In this document: in pieces, positions 9,426 to 19,962 of the stretch
Layout: the number at the start of each line of letters is the position of its first letter
How positions within the stretch are numbered: the stretch's first letter is position 1
Assembly: GCA_031265995.1 (NCBI GenBank)
Contig: JAISBW010000037.1
Span: forward strand, 20,845-84,844
Reading direction: 5' to 3'
Source of the DNA: Oscillospiraceae bacterium
Lineage (GTDB): Bacteria; Bacillota; Clostridia; Oscillospirales; Acutalibacteraceae
DNA: 64,000 nucleotides
Notes under the pieces: model-generated
Told to the model about the DNA's origin: nothing
Seen by the model: only the letters and a program-made list of their open reading frames with translations
Databases searched by the model: none
Position numbers and translations under genes: made by a program

Positions 9426-9746
9426 ATGGAAAAGTCAGGAGAATTTAAGGACAAGGTGCTTGTCTGTAAGGATTGCGGGAGTGAGTTTGTTTTTACTGTT
9501 GGAGAACAGGAGTTTTATGCAGAGAAAGGGTTTGAAAACGAGCCTCAGAGATGTAAGTCGTGCCGTGATTCAAGAAAGAATTCAAGTAGATCAGAAAGAG
9601 AAATGTTTGTAGCTGAGTGTGCGTCGTGCGGAGGAAAAGCTAGGGTTCCTTTTAGACCAAGAGAAGATCGTCCGGTTTATTGCAGTGAGTGCTTTGCTCG
9701 AATCAGGGGCGAAAATTCTTATCCTTCAAAAGATGGAAATTATTAA
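9426..9746 (+). CDS. Small zinc-ribbon domain protein
   Basis: Repeated CxxC pairs: CKDC, CKSC, CASC, CSEC. Confidence 0.75.
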   Translation: MEKSGEFKDKVLVCKDCGSEFVFTVGEQEFYAEKGFENEPQRCKSCRDSRKNSSRSEREMFVAECASCGGKARVPFRPREDRPVYCSECFARIRGENSYPSKDGNY

Positions 9747-9798
9747 AGATTATTTCGAATCCAGAAGGACGTTTTAGATTTCCAATAAGTGTAAAGAG

Positions 9799-9846
9799 CA
9801 CCAAGAAGTGCCAAGTTTATGGTACGTTTTGGTGTTTTTTTGTTTT
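9799..9846 (+). terminator. Probable rho-independent terminator
   Basis: caccaagaagtgccaagtttatggtacgttttggtg hairpin followed by a T-rich run. Confidence 0.65.
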
Positions 9847-9865
9847 TTTCCTTAAAGGTGCTTAA

Positions 9866-10024
9866 AACCTGTCTAATATCTCCGAAATAGCACATATTTT
9901 AGTTAAAATTTTAAAATTTTGCATTACTCGTTAGTTAAATACGCTAGTATTCGTCTTCCTCACACTTAAATTTTAAGAATTTTATCATAAAATCTGCACT
10001 ACTTAGAGATATTAGACAGGTTCT
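9866..10024. repeat. Family B palindromic interspersed repeat, copy B1
   Basis: aacctgtctaatatctc...gagatattagacaggttctta terminal inverted repeats; body nearly identical to 39523-39684. Confidence 0.88.
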
Positions 10025-10340
10025 TACTATTTAAACCTAATTGTTTTTTGTAAATACAACTACCAATATTTAATAAAAATTATATCGGAAAACATAAATT
10101 CGTCCTCGCCAGACCAAAACACAAATACTTGAATAATTTTTAAACATTTTTTGATGCTCTTAAATAAATTCAAGGAAAATAAACAAAAAATGCCAAAAAT
10201 TATCAAAGAGCTACGTTTCGGATTTGATGAGAACAAATTCTGAACTTCCTTATATTTATGTATTTCGAGTATTTTTAGCAAAATTTAAAACAAAAATACT
10301 CGAAAGATAGTTGCTAAAGTCTACAAATAGAAGTTCTAAA

Positions 10341-10826
10341 CTAAAATCCTACAATAACACACCAACTTTTTGCTTTTATTTCATGGCCTTTAAAATTTCT
10401 TTCATTTCCTGAAGCGTAAAAAAGTCCCGCTCCAAGGCTTATGCATAGTCCAATTCCAGCTCCTCTTTCTACTAACGCATGGCTATCGTCTCCGTATCTT
10501 TCTTTTGATTGCCCGACTACCCTAGTTCCTATTGAATGAGCTATTCCTGATCCCACGCAAAATGCCAAGCTTCCGCCGCCTATTTTATCTAACTGTTCGT
10601 TTGTAATCTGTTTTTCAAAATTTAAGAAATCATCCGCAGTAGCATCTTCTCCGGTTACATTCTTAACTAAAGGTGCGATATTTCCTAAAAGTTCCTTTTT
10701 AACTTCGTTGTCTATTTCAGAAGTTTGGACGTTACCCCCGCTTACTTCTAAAATTTTTTTTCTCAAATTCTCATCTTTTGCGACTTGATCATAAAATTTT
10801 TCGATGTTCTTCAATTTTTCAGACAT
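10341..10826 (-). CDS. Nif11-like leader RiPP precursor peptide
   Basis: Charged leader (MSEKLKNIEKFYDQVAKDENLRKKI...), ITNEQLDKIGGG double-Gly cleavage motif, then Gly/Ala/Cys-rich core; adjacent to a radical SAM gene. Confidence 0.75.
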   Translation of the reverse strand: MSEKLKNIEKFYDQVAKDENLRKKILEVSGGNVQTSEIDNEVKKELLGNIAPLVKNVTGEDATADDFLNFEKQITNEQLDKIGGGSLAFCVGSGIAHSIGTRVVGQSKERYGDDSHALVERGAGIGLCISLGAGLFYASGNERNFKGHEIKAKSWCVIVGF

Positions 10827-10867
10827 TTAAATCAACTCCTTTAAAAAAAACTAAATAGCTTAAAACA

Positions 10868-12352
10868 TTAAGCTACGGTGGCAGACCCGATTTTTGCAAT
10901 TTCTTTGATTTTTTCAAAATATCCTCCTTTAAAAAACTCACACATTTGCAGGTCGATGCCAAAATAATTTCCGCCGCTTAAAACGGCATTTGCACGGCAT
11001 CCACCCCCGCATAGGGAACAATATTTACAATTTGCGCAAGTTTTATTTTTTTTCAAAAGTTCTTTTATTTTTAAATTTATAATTGATAGATAATACGACT
11101 TATTTAATATATTTTTAAGTGTATTACTTTTTGTAATAAAAGTTTTTTTTATATTAGTCTTAGCCAAATCAATTGAAACACAGGGCAAAACTTCACCTTC
11201 AGAACTTAAATAAAGAACTTCTTTAGCGTGTTCGCAAACACTTGCTTTATAATCATCTGTGCATTTCACTGCGGGAACAAAAAAATTTCGGCTGCCTTTA
11301 AAACAGGCGAAAACTCCGGCCATTTGCAAATTCATGGGAGAGCCCAGACCGAAAAATTCTGGTATATATCTTAAAAAGGCATCATAAGCCTTTTTTGTGC
11401 TTATTTCATGATTTTTTTTATTATTCATCCATGAACCAGTATTTGAGACGACATTTATTTTTAAACCTGACACACCTAAATTTGTGAGAAAATTTACAGT
11501 ATCAAAAATTGTATGCGCATTGTCTTTATATAAACACATCTCTGAAAATGTGGAAAAACCGTTTTTATTTAATATTTTAAAAGCATTTACCGCCGAAATT
11601 TCAGCGCCCTTAATACCACGTAGCCAATCGTGAAAACCAATGCCATCAAAACTAATCGAAAATTCTGGTTTTATATTTCTTAATTTTAAATTATATATTA
11701 AACTTTCATTTATAGCCATTCCATTGGTGTAAATTCTTGACAATTTTATTTTATTTTCTAAAATAAAATCTACAATTTGCCAAAAATCTGGTCTGATAAG
11801 CGCTTCTCCGCCAGTCAATGAAATTTTTTGTATTCCGCATTCGGCTATTTGTCTTATAATTTCAAAACATTTATCAAGAGGCATGTCTCTGTATTTTTTA
11901 TCAGGCGAAGAAAGATAACAATGGCGGCAATTGCAGTTGCAATTTCTTGTAATTGACCAATGAATTTGTTTTATATAAGAACAATCATATGAAAAATATT
12001 TCTGATTTTTATTAATTTTTTCATCGCTAGAAATGTGAATTATATCATCTTTTAAAAAATTTCTAATTATGACTTTATGAGGTTCAAGAATAAAAATATC
12101 ATCTATATCTGTATTTCCATCGCAAAAAGAAATCGCTTGAAATTCAAGAGGGCTGATGTGTCTCGATTCTCCGCTTTCTAAATTTATCAAAACATAAAGA
12201 GAGTTTTTCCATCCGCGAATTATATATTTTTTATCTAGTATAAATTTCATATAATTTATCAACTCCAAGTATTTATTATATATACTTACGCTAAAAAAAT
12301 CAATACCCATCATGTAATTAATTTTTTTTTCTGAATTATGATAAGTGTTCAA
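10868..12352 (-). CDS. Radical SAM/SPASM RiPP maturase-like protein
   Basis: CNCNCRHC (CX3CX2C), LTGGEALIRPDF, C-terminal CANCKYCSLCGGGC SPASM-type cysteines; N-terminal PqqD-like segment. True start may be an internal Met. Confidence 0.85.
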   Translation of the reverse strand: MNTYHNSEKKINYMMGIDFFSVSIYNKYLELINYMKFILDKKYIIRGWKNSLYVLINLESGESRHISPLEFQAISFCDGNTDIDDIFILEPHKVIIRNFLKDDIIHISSDEKINKNQKYFSYDCSYIKQIHWSITRNCNCNCRHCYLSSPDKKYRDMPLDKCFEIIRQIAECGIQKISLTGGEALIRPDFWQIVDFILENKIKLSRIYTNGMAINESLIYNLKLRNIKPEFSISFDGIGFHDWLRGIKGAEISAVNAFKILNKNGFSTFSEMCLYKDNAHTIFDTVNFLTNLGVSGLKINVVSNTGSWMNNKKNHEISTKKAYDAFLRYIPEFFGLGSPMNLQMAGVFACFKGSRNFFVPAVKCTDDYKASVCEHAKEVLYLSSEGEVLPCVSIDLAKTNIKKTFITKSNTLKNILNKSYYLSIINLKIKELLKKNKTCANCKYCSLCGGGCRANAVLSGGNYFGIDLQMCEFFKGGYFEKIKEIAKIGSATVA

Positions 12353-12473
12353 AATAGGTTCTAAAAAATAATTAAAAAAAGATTGAATTTGAAATGTAAA
12401 TCCATTATAATAAATTCAGAATACACACTCGAAAGATTTAAAATTCCCAATTTTAAGTAGGAAGTTAGTATTT

Positions 12474-13379
12474 TTGAATAATTGGCCTAAGATTTTCAAA
12501 TTTAAAAATATCTTTTTTGCTTTTTTATGCGTTGTTTTATTATCTTGCTCTCTGGCTAGATTTTGTCAAACGAATTTTAATTTAGCAAGCGAAAATCTTG
12601 GCTCTGAGTGTGAGTTTTCGGTATATTTTTTTGATGTCGGAAAAGCGGATTGCGCGCTTATAAAGTCAAAAAATCACGCGGTATTAATAGATGCCGCAGA
12701 TAAAAATTCAAAGCAATCCATTAAAGACAATCTTCGAAAACTTGGTATCAAAACCATTGATTTGTTTGTACTTACACATCCTCATTCTGATCATTACGGT
12801 CAAACGGTAGATATCTTAAAAAATTTTAAAGTTAAATGTTTTGCTACTTCAAAATCTAGAATCGAAACAAGTGTAAAGCGTGATTATAAAAAAATTATGA
12901 AAGAGCTTAAAAAAAATAAAATTAATAAAAAGTTAGTTAAATCCGGAGACTTAATAGAAATAGATGACATAAAAATTCAAATTTTGGGTCCTACAAAGGA
13001 ATATTTTAATATAAATAATAATTCTGTTGTTTCGAGAATTATTTATAAAGAACATTCGTTTTTATTCACTGGAGACGCCGAAAAAGAATCGGAAAAAGAT
13101 ATAATTGAGTGGTGCAAAAAAAATAACCAGGAATTAAAATCAAATATAATTAAGATTGGGCATCATGGCAGCAATACGTCTACAAGTTGGAATTTTTTAT
13201 CATCGGTAAAACCGAAATTTGCAATTATTTCCACGAGCGAAGATAAATTTAAATTAACTAAAAAAGTTAGGTCAAGACTTAAAGAAGCTAACGTTAAAAC
13301 AATATCGACAAACAGTTCGGGTACAGCGGTGATTTGTGTCAATAAGGATGAAATTAAAATTAATAACTTGCTTTCATAA
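12474..13379 (+). CDS. ComEC/Rec2-like metallo-beta-lactamase-fold hydrolase (soluble, exported)
   Basis: FFDVGKADCALIKSKNHAVLIDA, LTHPHSDHYG, FTGDAEKESE, IGHHGSNTST motifs; N-terminal hydrophobic segment; TTG start. Confidence 0.85.
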   Translation: MNNWPKIFKFKNIFFAFLCVVLLSCSLARFCQTNFNLASENLGSECEFSVYFFDVGKADCALIKSKNHAVLIDAADKNSKQSIKDNLRKLGIKTIDLFVLTHPHSDHYGQTVDILKNFKVKCFATSKSRIETSVKRDYKKIMKELKKNKINKKLVKSGDLIEIDDIKIQILGPTKEYFNINNNSVVSRIIYKEHSFLFTGDAEKESEKDIIEWCKKNNQELKSNIIKIGHHGSNTSTSWNFLSSVKPKFAIISTSEDKFKLTKKVRSRLKEANVKTISTNSSGTAVICVNKDEIKINNLLS

Positions 13380-13458
13380 ACTATGAAATGCCATTTCCAA
13401 ATAAATTTTGCTAATTTTCTTTAAAATTGACATTCCAAACTTATGATAGCGAGTTCTT
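13371..13458. repeat. Family C repeat, copy C2
   Basis: cataaactatgaaatgccatttccaaataaattttgctaattttcttt...gatagcgagttctta; spans the 3' ends of both flanking convergent genes. Confidence 0.7.
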
Positions 13459-14842
13459 AAATCAAGACACTTATATCTAAAATTTTATATTTTCTCATCA
13501 GTTCCATATGATGCTCACAAATTTCTTCGCCTGGAAAAACAATAGGAACTCCTGGCGGGCATTTAAACACTGTTCGAGACGAGATTCTTCCTATAGATTT
13601 TTCTGCATTGACTCTTTTGGTTGGCGAAAAAAAAGCTTCTTCCAAGGATATTTTTGGGCAAATTTTTTTAGGTTTATAAAAAGTAATCTTGTTTTTCGAA
13701 TTATTGTGTTCTTTAAATTTAAATTTATTTAATTTAGATGATGAAACGATTGCCTGGTGTAAACGATCAAAATCTCTTTTCGAATTAAAAGGCGAGGGTA
13801 TTAAAACAATTCTTTTATCGCCAGCAAATTCAGGTTCAATTTTATTCAAATAAAGATGATTTAAAAATTTTTGGGTTTCGGTTTCTTGTTGAAAATTAAA
13901 AGTAATTCTAATTGGATCTGTTTTAATTAGACTTGATTTTGAATCTTTAATATATTTTTTTTGCAAAAGACATTGGCCAAGAATATTTAAGTTATATTCA
14001 GCTGCGTTTTGCTTTATTTTGTTCACTTTTTTTGCTAGTTTTTCGAATTCCTTTTTCCCATTATTTTTTAGCCAATTCATACATTTTTCAAGTGAAATAA
14101 TTGTAAGAAACGATGGACTACTCGAACCAAAAATTGACATAGCTTCTTTTACATCTTTATATTTTACCATGATATTAGATCCCGATGGGCAAAATCCTTT
14201 TTTTACATGTAGTAGTGCCCCGCCTGTAAGAACTTGTGGAAGTGTTTTATGGGCGGAATCAGCACAAATATCGGCTCCAAATTCAAGCGGATGCAAATTC
14301 ATAAACTTTAAATGTGATCCGTGTGCATTATCAACTAGCAGCGGAATTTTCCCACAAACTTCTTTTATTTTTTTTATATCTGACATAATACCGAAATAAT
14401 CTGGACTTGTAATATAAACCGCACCGGAATCTGGGTTTTCCTCGATTGCTTGTTCAATAGTGCTCGCTAAAACGTTTTGGCCTTCATAGACTCCAGCCCA
14501 AACCGGTTCAATATTTAATAAAGCCATTGCATTAATTGCGGATTTGTGAATATTTACCGCTGCAATAATTCTTCCACCACAAGGAAATGCAATTCTGAGC
14601 ATAGTTTGAATACATAAGGTGTTTCCGCCGGTACTGAAAACAGTTACCCCTGAACCATAAATTTCTGAGGCCAAAACCTCGCTTTTTGATATCAAACCTC
14701 GTGAATCATATAGATCGTCGGTACACGGAATTTCAGTCAAATCAAATTTTGCCCCTTTATATAAACCTTTATGGGCAGGAATGTGAAATGAAGAAAAATC
14801 AGAATTACAATATTTTTTAACTGAATTGAAAAATAATTCCAA
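13457..14842 (-). CDS. Orn/Lys/Arg decarboxylase family (PLP)
   Basis: FHIPAHKGLYKG, STGGNTLCIQTMLR, DNAHGSHLKF, DSAHKTLPQVLTGGALLHV motifs of the Firmicutes SpeA-like group. Confidence 0.88.
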   Translation of the reverse strand: MELFFNSVKKYCNSDFSSFHIPAHKGLYKGAKFDLTEIPCTDDLYDSRGLISKSEVLASEIYGSGVTVFSTGGNTLCIQTMLRIAFPCGGRIIAAVNIHKSAINAMALLNIEPVWAGVYEGQNVLASTIEQAIEENPDSGAVYITSPDYFGIMSDIKKIKEVCGKIPLLVDNAHGSHLKFMNLHPLEFGADICADSAHKTLPQVLTGGALLHVKKGFCPSGSNIMVKYKDVKEAMSIFGSSSPSFLTIISLEKCMNWLKNNGKKEFEKLAKKVNKIKQNAAEYNLNILGQCLLQKKYIKDSKSSLIKTDPIRITFNFQQETETQKFLNHLYLNKIEPEFAGDKRIVLIPSPFNSKRDFDRLHQAIVSSSKLNKFKFKEHNNSKNKITFYKPKKICPKISLEEAFFSPTKRVNAEKSIGRISSRTVFKCPPGVPIVFPGEEICEHHMELMRKYKILDISVLI

Positions 14843-14997
14843 AATAAAGCCACATTAAAATTTTTGTTTTATTTATGTATAAAACTCATAACCGATATAA
14901 AAAGAAAATAAAGTTGACTTGCACAAAAAAATTAGTATAATAGTTTGTAAAATGGTATACTAATAATAAATAATTGTCAAATTAAGGATTCAAATTT

Positions 14998-17991
14998 ATG
15001 AAAATATTAAAAATTTTCGATTCAATATGGGCTAAAATCATTGCTGCAGCAGTGATAATATTAGCAATTAGTTTTGTTATATGCAATTTGGCTTTTTTTC
15101 ACTTTCATCCTTTAAACGGAGGGTGTTTGGTCAAAAATCCCGTTTGCGCGACTATTGACAATAAAGATGAAATTATAATTATAAATGACTCTGGATCTGT
15201 AATTTTGGGAATAGATAAAAAAAACGAAATTAAATTTTTAAAAAAATCAGATACCGCTTTTCTCGAAAATTTTAAGAACATACAAGACGTTTGCTGCGAT
15301 TATGGCGGGAACGTATACATTCATAGCATAAAACGTATTGAAGGATATAAAATTGTTGAAGAATCTATTTTAAAATTTAGTTCAAACGGCGGGGTTGCGA
15401 AAACCATATTTAAAGAAAATTATGAAGAAGGAATAAATAAAAGCAGTATCAGAAAAATTTCCATAAATGATGGAATGTTTTACTATATAACCGCTGACAA
15501 TGAAGGTTTTTATCTTTATAATGCCAAAAATACAAAACTTAGGAAATTCGATTATAAAAACGCTTTATTCAATATTTTAGAATATGATATAAAAAAAAGT
15601 TTAAATACAATTGATATCTTGACTAAAAAAGGCGAGTTTATAAGATTTTCAAAAGATAACAGCACGATTTTATATGATATTAACTCAAAATCTGATCAAA
15701 ATTTTGAAAACACCGCCGAAATTCCCATAAAATTTACGGTGACTACTAACGGAAATATTATTTACAGTGATATCGGGAGCAGAAAGGTTTATTTTTTTGA
15801 TGTCGTGACAAGAGAAAAAAAGATTATTATTGATTGCAGTGAAAATATTATTTACGAAAATCCAATTTATTATACATTTTATGCTGAAGAAAACATAAAA
15901 GACGAATTAAGAATTCTTGCTCCAATTTCAGGAAATTATATAAGAAATTCAATTTTAGATTGGAAAAACGGCGAATTTCATAATCACTTCTCATTTAATT
16001 ATTCTAGAAAAATAATTATAAATTATATCCTATTTTATTTTTGTTTATCTTTAATTTTGTTTTTTTTCATACTTTTATTTATTTTTTTAGTAAAAAAAAT
16101 TATGAAAAGCAAAAAGACTATAATCAAAAATTCTTTTTTGGTCTTTATCGGAGCTGTGGCGTTAACGGGTATGTTTTCAGTTTTGACTTTAGATAATTTT
16201 AAACAAAGGATGGAAAATGAAATATTAGGCAAAGCGAGAACCGCAAGCCTACTTATTGATAAAAATATACCTATTGATTCGATCGAACATATAAATCAAA
16301 GTTCAGATTTTGACAAAGAAGATTATACTAATTTACGCAGATATATAAAAAATTTATTTTCAAATGATAACGATTTCATGAAAGGGCTTTATTGCACGAT
16401 TTATAAAATCACTCATGATAACTTGGTTGTAAGCTCTGTATATGACACAAACGAAGAGACTCCAGCAATTTATCCCATGTATCCTTTTAACGAAAAATCA
16501 GAAGAATATAAAATGACAAAAACAAAAGAGCAAAAAACGTATAATAAACCGATTTCAACCCAAGAAGGCACATTTGTTTTTGTTTTATCGCCGATTATTA
16601 ATGAAGACGGGAACGTATCTGGATTTCTGGAAGTCGGAACAAATATTGACTCGATTGATGAGGCGAATCGTGGTTTAACGGTATCTTTATTTCTTAATAT
16701 AGTATCGATAAGTATATTTGCAATTTTATGCGCAATTGAAATTTCAGAATTTATAAAAAATTATAAGAAAAACTTAAGAATGGACAAAATGCATATTTTG
16801 TATAATAAAACTTCAAAAACGCTCGTTTTTCTTATAATGCTATCTCTAAACATCGTCTCATTTTTCTCTCCTATTTATATTATTCAGATGGCTCCTGAAA
16901 CAAAATTTTTCCCAAAAGAACTTTTGATTTGTATTCCTATTGCTATTGAATTTTTATTCAGAATTTTTGCTTTGCCTTTAGGGCGTCTTTTTATAAAATT
17001 ATTCAAAAAACGAAATACAGCGATTATTTCCTCGATACTTTTTTTTCTAGGGCTGGTAATCAGAATAATTTTGCCAGATATCCGAACAATGACGTTAGGA
17101 AACGCGATAATCGGGATCGGTTCGGGGATAATTTTACTAATCGCCGGAGACTCATTTACCGAAAAAAACGAGTACTTTCATCTTTCAAATTTTTCAAATT
17201 TAAGTGGTATGACCTGCGGTATAATCCTTGGTTCTTTTTTAATTAATTGGGTAAATTATTTTTCAATTTATGTTATTTCTGCAATAATTGGAGCAATTAC
17301 TATATTTTTTTCTATATTTTGTGTTTGCGATTCAGAAGAAGAAATATTGCCTTTCGCTTTATCTGGAGTTTGGCGGGCTTTGAGATTTGCGTTTTCAAAA
17401 AGGATTCGATCGTATTTTATGTTTACCGTAATTCCAATGATTATCTGTACTTTTTTTATAAGATTTATGCTTCCGTTAAAAAAAGAAGATTTTAGTTTAA
17501 GCGATTCTCACATTGGATATTTATATATGCTAAGTTTGTTGTTCCCAACGTTTTTAGGAAAAATTTTGGCAGATTCATTTTTTAAGGTATTGCGGAAACG
17601 TTTGTCAATACTATTAGGTATGCTAATTTGCGCGTCAGCACTTTTTGTTTTTTATAAATATCAAACGGTTTATGTTTTGATTTTAAGTGTTTTTTTAATC
17701 GGAATAGCCACGGCATTTACGTTTTCAATACAATCAAAACATTATTTGGATATACCAGAAGTATCATCTTACGGCAAAAATAAGGCCGTGGTACCCTACT
17801 ATATAGTGGAAAATTTAGCTATGGTAATTGGTCCAGTTGTTTTTAGCTTTATTACAAGAATTGAGAATTTAGGTCTTCCTATAATTTGCGGCAGTTTAGC
17901 CGTTTTTGCGATTATTTTTTTGTTATCTAATTTAAATCGTAAATTCTCTTCAGCCAATCTGCAAACCGAAGGAGGCGAAGACAAAAAATGA
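14998..17991 (+). CDS. Sensory propeller-like/Cache-like N-terminus fused to a C-terminal MFS-like transporter
   Basis: N-terminal TM, long extracytoplasmic repeat region, TMs, extracytoplasmic Cache-like segment, then ~12 TM with GRLFIKLFKKRNTA (MFS motif A-like). Paralogous to 28347-31343. Confidence 0.72.
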   Translation: MKILKIFDSIWAKIIAAAVIILAISFVICNLAFFHFHPLNGGCLVKNPVCATIDNKDEIIIINDSGSVILGIDKKNEIKFLKKSDTAFLENFKNIQDVCCDYGGNVYIHSIKRIEGYKIVEESILKFSSNGGVAKTIFKENYEEGINKSSIRKISINDGMFYYITADNEGFYLYNAKNTKLRKFDYKNALFNILEYDIKKSLNTIDILTKKGEFIRFSKDNSTILYDINSKSDQNFENTAEIPIKFTVTTNGNIIYSDIGSRKVYFFDVVTREKKIIIDCSENIIYENPIYYTFYAEENIKDELRILAPISGNYIRNSILDWKNGEFHNHFSFNYSRKIIINYILFYFCLSLILFFFILLFIFLVKKIMKSKKTIIKNSFLVFIGAVALTGMFSVLTLDNFKQRMENEILGKARTASLLIDKNIPIDSIEHINQSSDFDKEDYTNLRRYIKNLFSNDNDFMKGLYCTIYKITHDNLVVSSVYDTNEETPAIYPMYPFNEKSEEYKMTKTKEQKTYNKPISTQEGTFVFVLSPIINEDGNVSGFLEVGTNIDSIDEANRGLTVSLFLNIVSISIFAILCAIEISEFIKNYKKNLRMDKMHILYNKTSKTLVFLIMLSLNIVSFFSPIYIIQMAPETKFFPKELLICIPIAIEFLFRIFALPLGRLFIKLFKKRNTAIISSILFFLGLVIRIILPDIRTMTLGNAIIGIGSGIILLIAGDSFTEKNEYFHLSNFSNLSGMTCGIILGSFLINWVNYFSIYVISAIIGAITIFFSIFCVCDSEEEILPFALSGVWRALRFAFSKRIRSYFMFTVIPMIICTFFIRFMLPLKKEDFSLSDSHIGYLYMLSLLFPTFLGKILADSFFKVLRKRLSILLGMLICASALFVFYKYQTVYVLILSVFLIGIATAFTFSIQSKHYLDIPEVSSYGKNKAVVPYYIVENLAMVIGPVVFSFITRIENLGLPIICGSLAVFAIIFLLSNLNRKFSSANLQTEGGEDKK

Positions 17992-19622
17992 AACCAAAAA
18001 AAGTTTTTAAATTAACTTCAAAATTAATAATTTTGTTTTCCGCATTTAGTCTTATTATAGTTATAAGTGTTGCTGCCCTGACTTGCAAAAAATATTACGA
18101 TAATATTTTAGAAAGCTACGGTCAAAAAGCAAAATCAGCGGCATCGGCGGTTGCTTATATAATAGATGCCGACAAAGTCGAAAAGTATAGAGATTCTTTA
18201 ATTATAGACGAAGAATATAGAAAAATTGTAAGAGATCTTGATCAAATTAATAAAAGATTGGATTTATTATATCTTTACGTAATGTGTCCCTTAAATGAAA
18301 ATGAAACCATGTTTATATATGATGCGAGTGAAATAGGAGACGGGATAGAAGACACCGAAACGGAACGAAAGCTTCTTGGTGATATAGTTGAATATGGCGA
18401 AAGTTTTAATTTAGCTAAGCTTGCAATGGCAGGAAGCAAAAATACGTATCTTCTTGATATTGTTCACAGCAAATTATATGGTTTCGTGGCATCCTCCTAT
18501 GCGGCTTTTAAAAATTCCTCAAATAAAACGGTTGGATATGTCGGTGTGGACATTAATATGAATTTGGTTATGAATGAACTGTTTAATTATATAATTACAT
18601 CTTTATCTATTATTATTGCTATTATTATTATATGTGTAATAATATTAATGATGATAGTAAAAAAAATTATAATAAAACCAATAGACGAAATTTCAAGAGT
18701 TAGTGAAAATTTTGTAAATGAAGACTATGAAAATATAAACGTTGAATTTATTAAAGTTAAAGGAAAAGACGAAATAGGCAAGCTTGCCCAATCATTTAAT
18801 AAAATGATGTCAGATATAAAGGATTATACTGAAAATGTCAAAAAGATAACGTCTGAAAAACAACAAGCTGCTTCAGAGCTTAGTGTGGCAAACAGAATTC
18901 AAAAATCAATGCTCCCGAGAATTTTTCCGGCATTCCCTGAACTCGATGAAATGGATATATATGCAGTTATGATACCGGCACGTCAAGTAGGAGGGGATTT
19001 TTATGATTTTTTCCTCATAGATAAAACTCATCTTGCGTTCGTCGTCGCTGACGTTTCAGGCAAAGGAGTTTCCGCCGCGCTTTTTATGGTAATTGCTAAA
19101 ACTCTTATAAAAAATCAAGCTCACGTGGATTTGGATCCTTCTGTAGTTTTTGAAAAAGTTAACAACCAAATGTGCGACAATAATGATATGGGTATGTTTT
19201 TAACCGCATTTTTAGGGATTCTTAATCTTGAAACCGGGGAAATTATGTTTTCCAACGCAGGACATACAATGCCTGCGATAAAAAAATCAGGAGACGAATT
19301 TAAATTTTTAAAAGTTAAGGAGCATTTTGTTATCGCAGGAATGCCAAATCTTAATTACAATTGTGAAAGAACAAATTTAGAACCGGGCGACGCTATATTT
19401 CTTTACACTGATGGAGTAACTGAAACTACAAATGAAAAAAAAGAATTTTGGGGAGAAGATAATTTGTTAAAGATTCTTAATTCTATAGACGTTGAAAAAA
19501 CTCCTCTTAAAGACACGGTAGATACCATTAAAAAAAAGATAGATTCTTTTGCCGGAAAAACTCCGCAATCCGATGATATAACAATGCTTGTCATTAAATA
19601 TAATGGTAAGCGGAAAAAATAA
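17988..19622 (+). CDS. SpoIIE/RsbU-type PP2C phosphatase with extracytoplasmic sensor and HAMP
   Basis: RQVGGDFYDFF, VADVSGKGVSAALFM, FLYTDGVTE, SDDITMLVI; N-terminal TM-sensor-TM-HAMP; overlaps previous ORF stop. Confidence 0.9.
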   Translation: MKPKKVFKLTSKLIILFSAFSLIIVISVAALTCKKYYDNILESYGQKAKSAASAVAYIIDADKVEKYRDSLIIDEEYRKIVRDLDQINKRLDLLYLYVMCPLNENETMFIYDASEIGDGIEDTETERKLLGDIVEYGESFNLAKLAMAGSKNTYLLDIVHSKLYGFVASSYAAFKNSSNKTVGYVGVDINMNLVMNELFNYIITSLSIIIAIIIICVIILMMIVKKIIIKPIDEISRVSENFVNEDYENINVEFIKVKGKDEIGKLAQSFNKMMSDIKDYTENVKKITSEKQQAASELSVANRIQKSMLPRIFPAFPELDEMDIYAVMIPARQVGGDFYDFFLIDKTHLAFVVADVSGKGVSAALFMVIAKTLIKNQAHVDLDPSVVFEKVNNQMCDNNDMGMFLTAFLGILNLETGEIMFSNAGHTMPAIKKSGDEFKFLKVKEHFVIAGMPNLNYNCERTNLEPGDAIFLYTDGVTETTNEKKEFWGEDNLLKILNSIDVEKTPLKDTVDTIKKKIDSFAGKTPQSDDITMLVIKYNGKRKK

Positions 19623-19639
19623 ATTTTAAAAATAATCTG

Positions 19640-19680
19640 AATTTTTTTAAAACTAACGTTTCAAATCTGTGAAAACGGGT
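19640..19680. repeat. Family C repeat, partial copy C3 (end only)
   Basis: aacgtttcaaatctgtgaaaacgggtt matches a family C terminus. Confidence 0.55.
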
Positions 19681-19777
19681 TCTCAGAATACATAAAGTAT
19701 TCATTGTGCTTTTTCCCTAATTTTGAAGAAAAATTCTTCGAAAATTTGGGTTTGCCCTTTTGAATACAGGTTTTTAA
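19681..19777. repeat. Family A repeat, partial copy A3
   Basis: tctcagaatacataaagtattcattgtgc...gcccttttgaatacaggttttt. Confidence 0.85.
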
Positions 19778-19831
19778 CTATTTTATCAAAACACTTGAAA
19801 AGAAATAAAATTAATGATAAAATTAAAATTA

Positions 19832-19907
19832 GGGGGTATAGCTCAGCTGGTAGAGCGCTTGAATGGCATTCAAGAGGTCAGCGGTTCGAGCCCGCTTATC
19901 TCCACCA
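19832..19907 (+). tRNA. tRNA-Ala (anticodon GGC), CCA encoded
   Basis: GGGGGTA/TATCTCC acceptor, GCTCAGCTGGTAGAGC D-arm, cttga-atGGCat-tcaag anticodon arm, GCGGTTCGAGCCCGC T-arm. Confidence 0.95.
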
Positions 19908-19962
19908 GTTTGTTTTTTTGGTTTTTGTTGTAGTTTCAACAATAAACAAGGAGGGGACGTTT

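Noticed and set aside
19723-19962. Upstream extension of the zinc-ribbon ORF
   Set aside because: Would translate through repeat A3 and tRNA-Ala; an ATG at 19963 with aaggagggg RBS is the sensible start.
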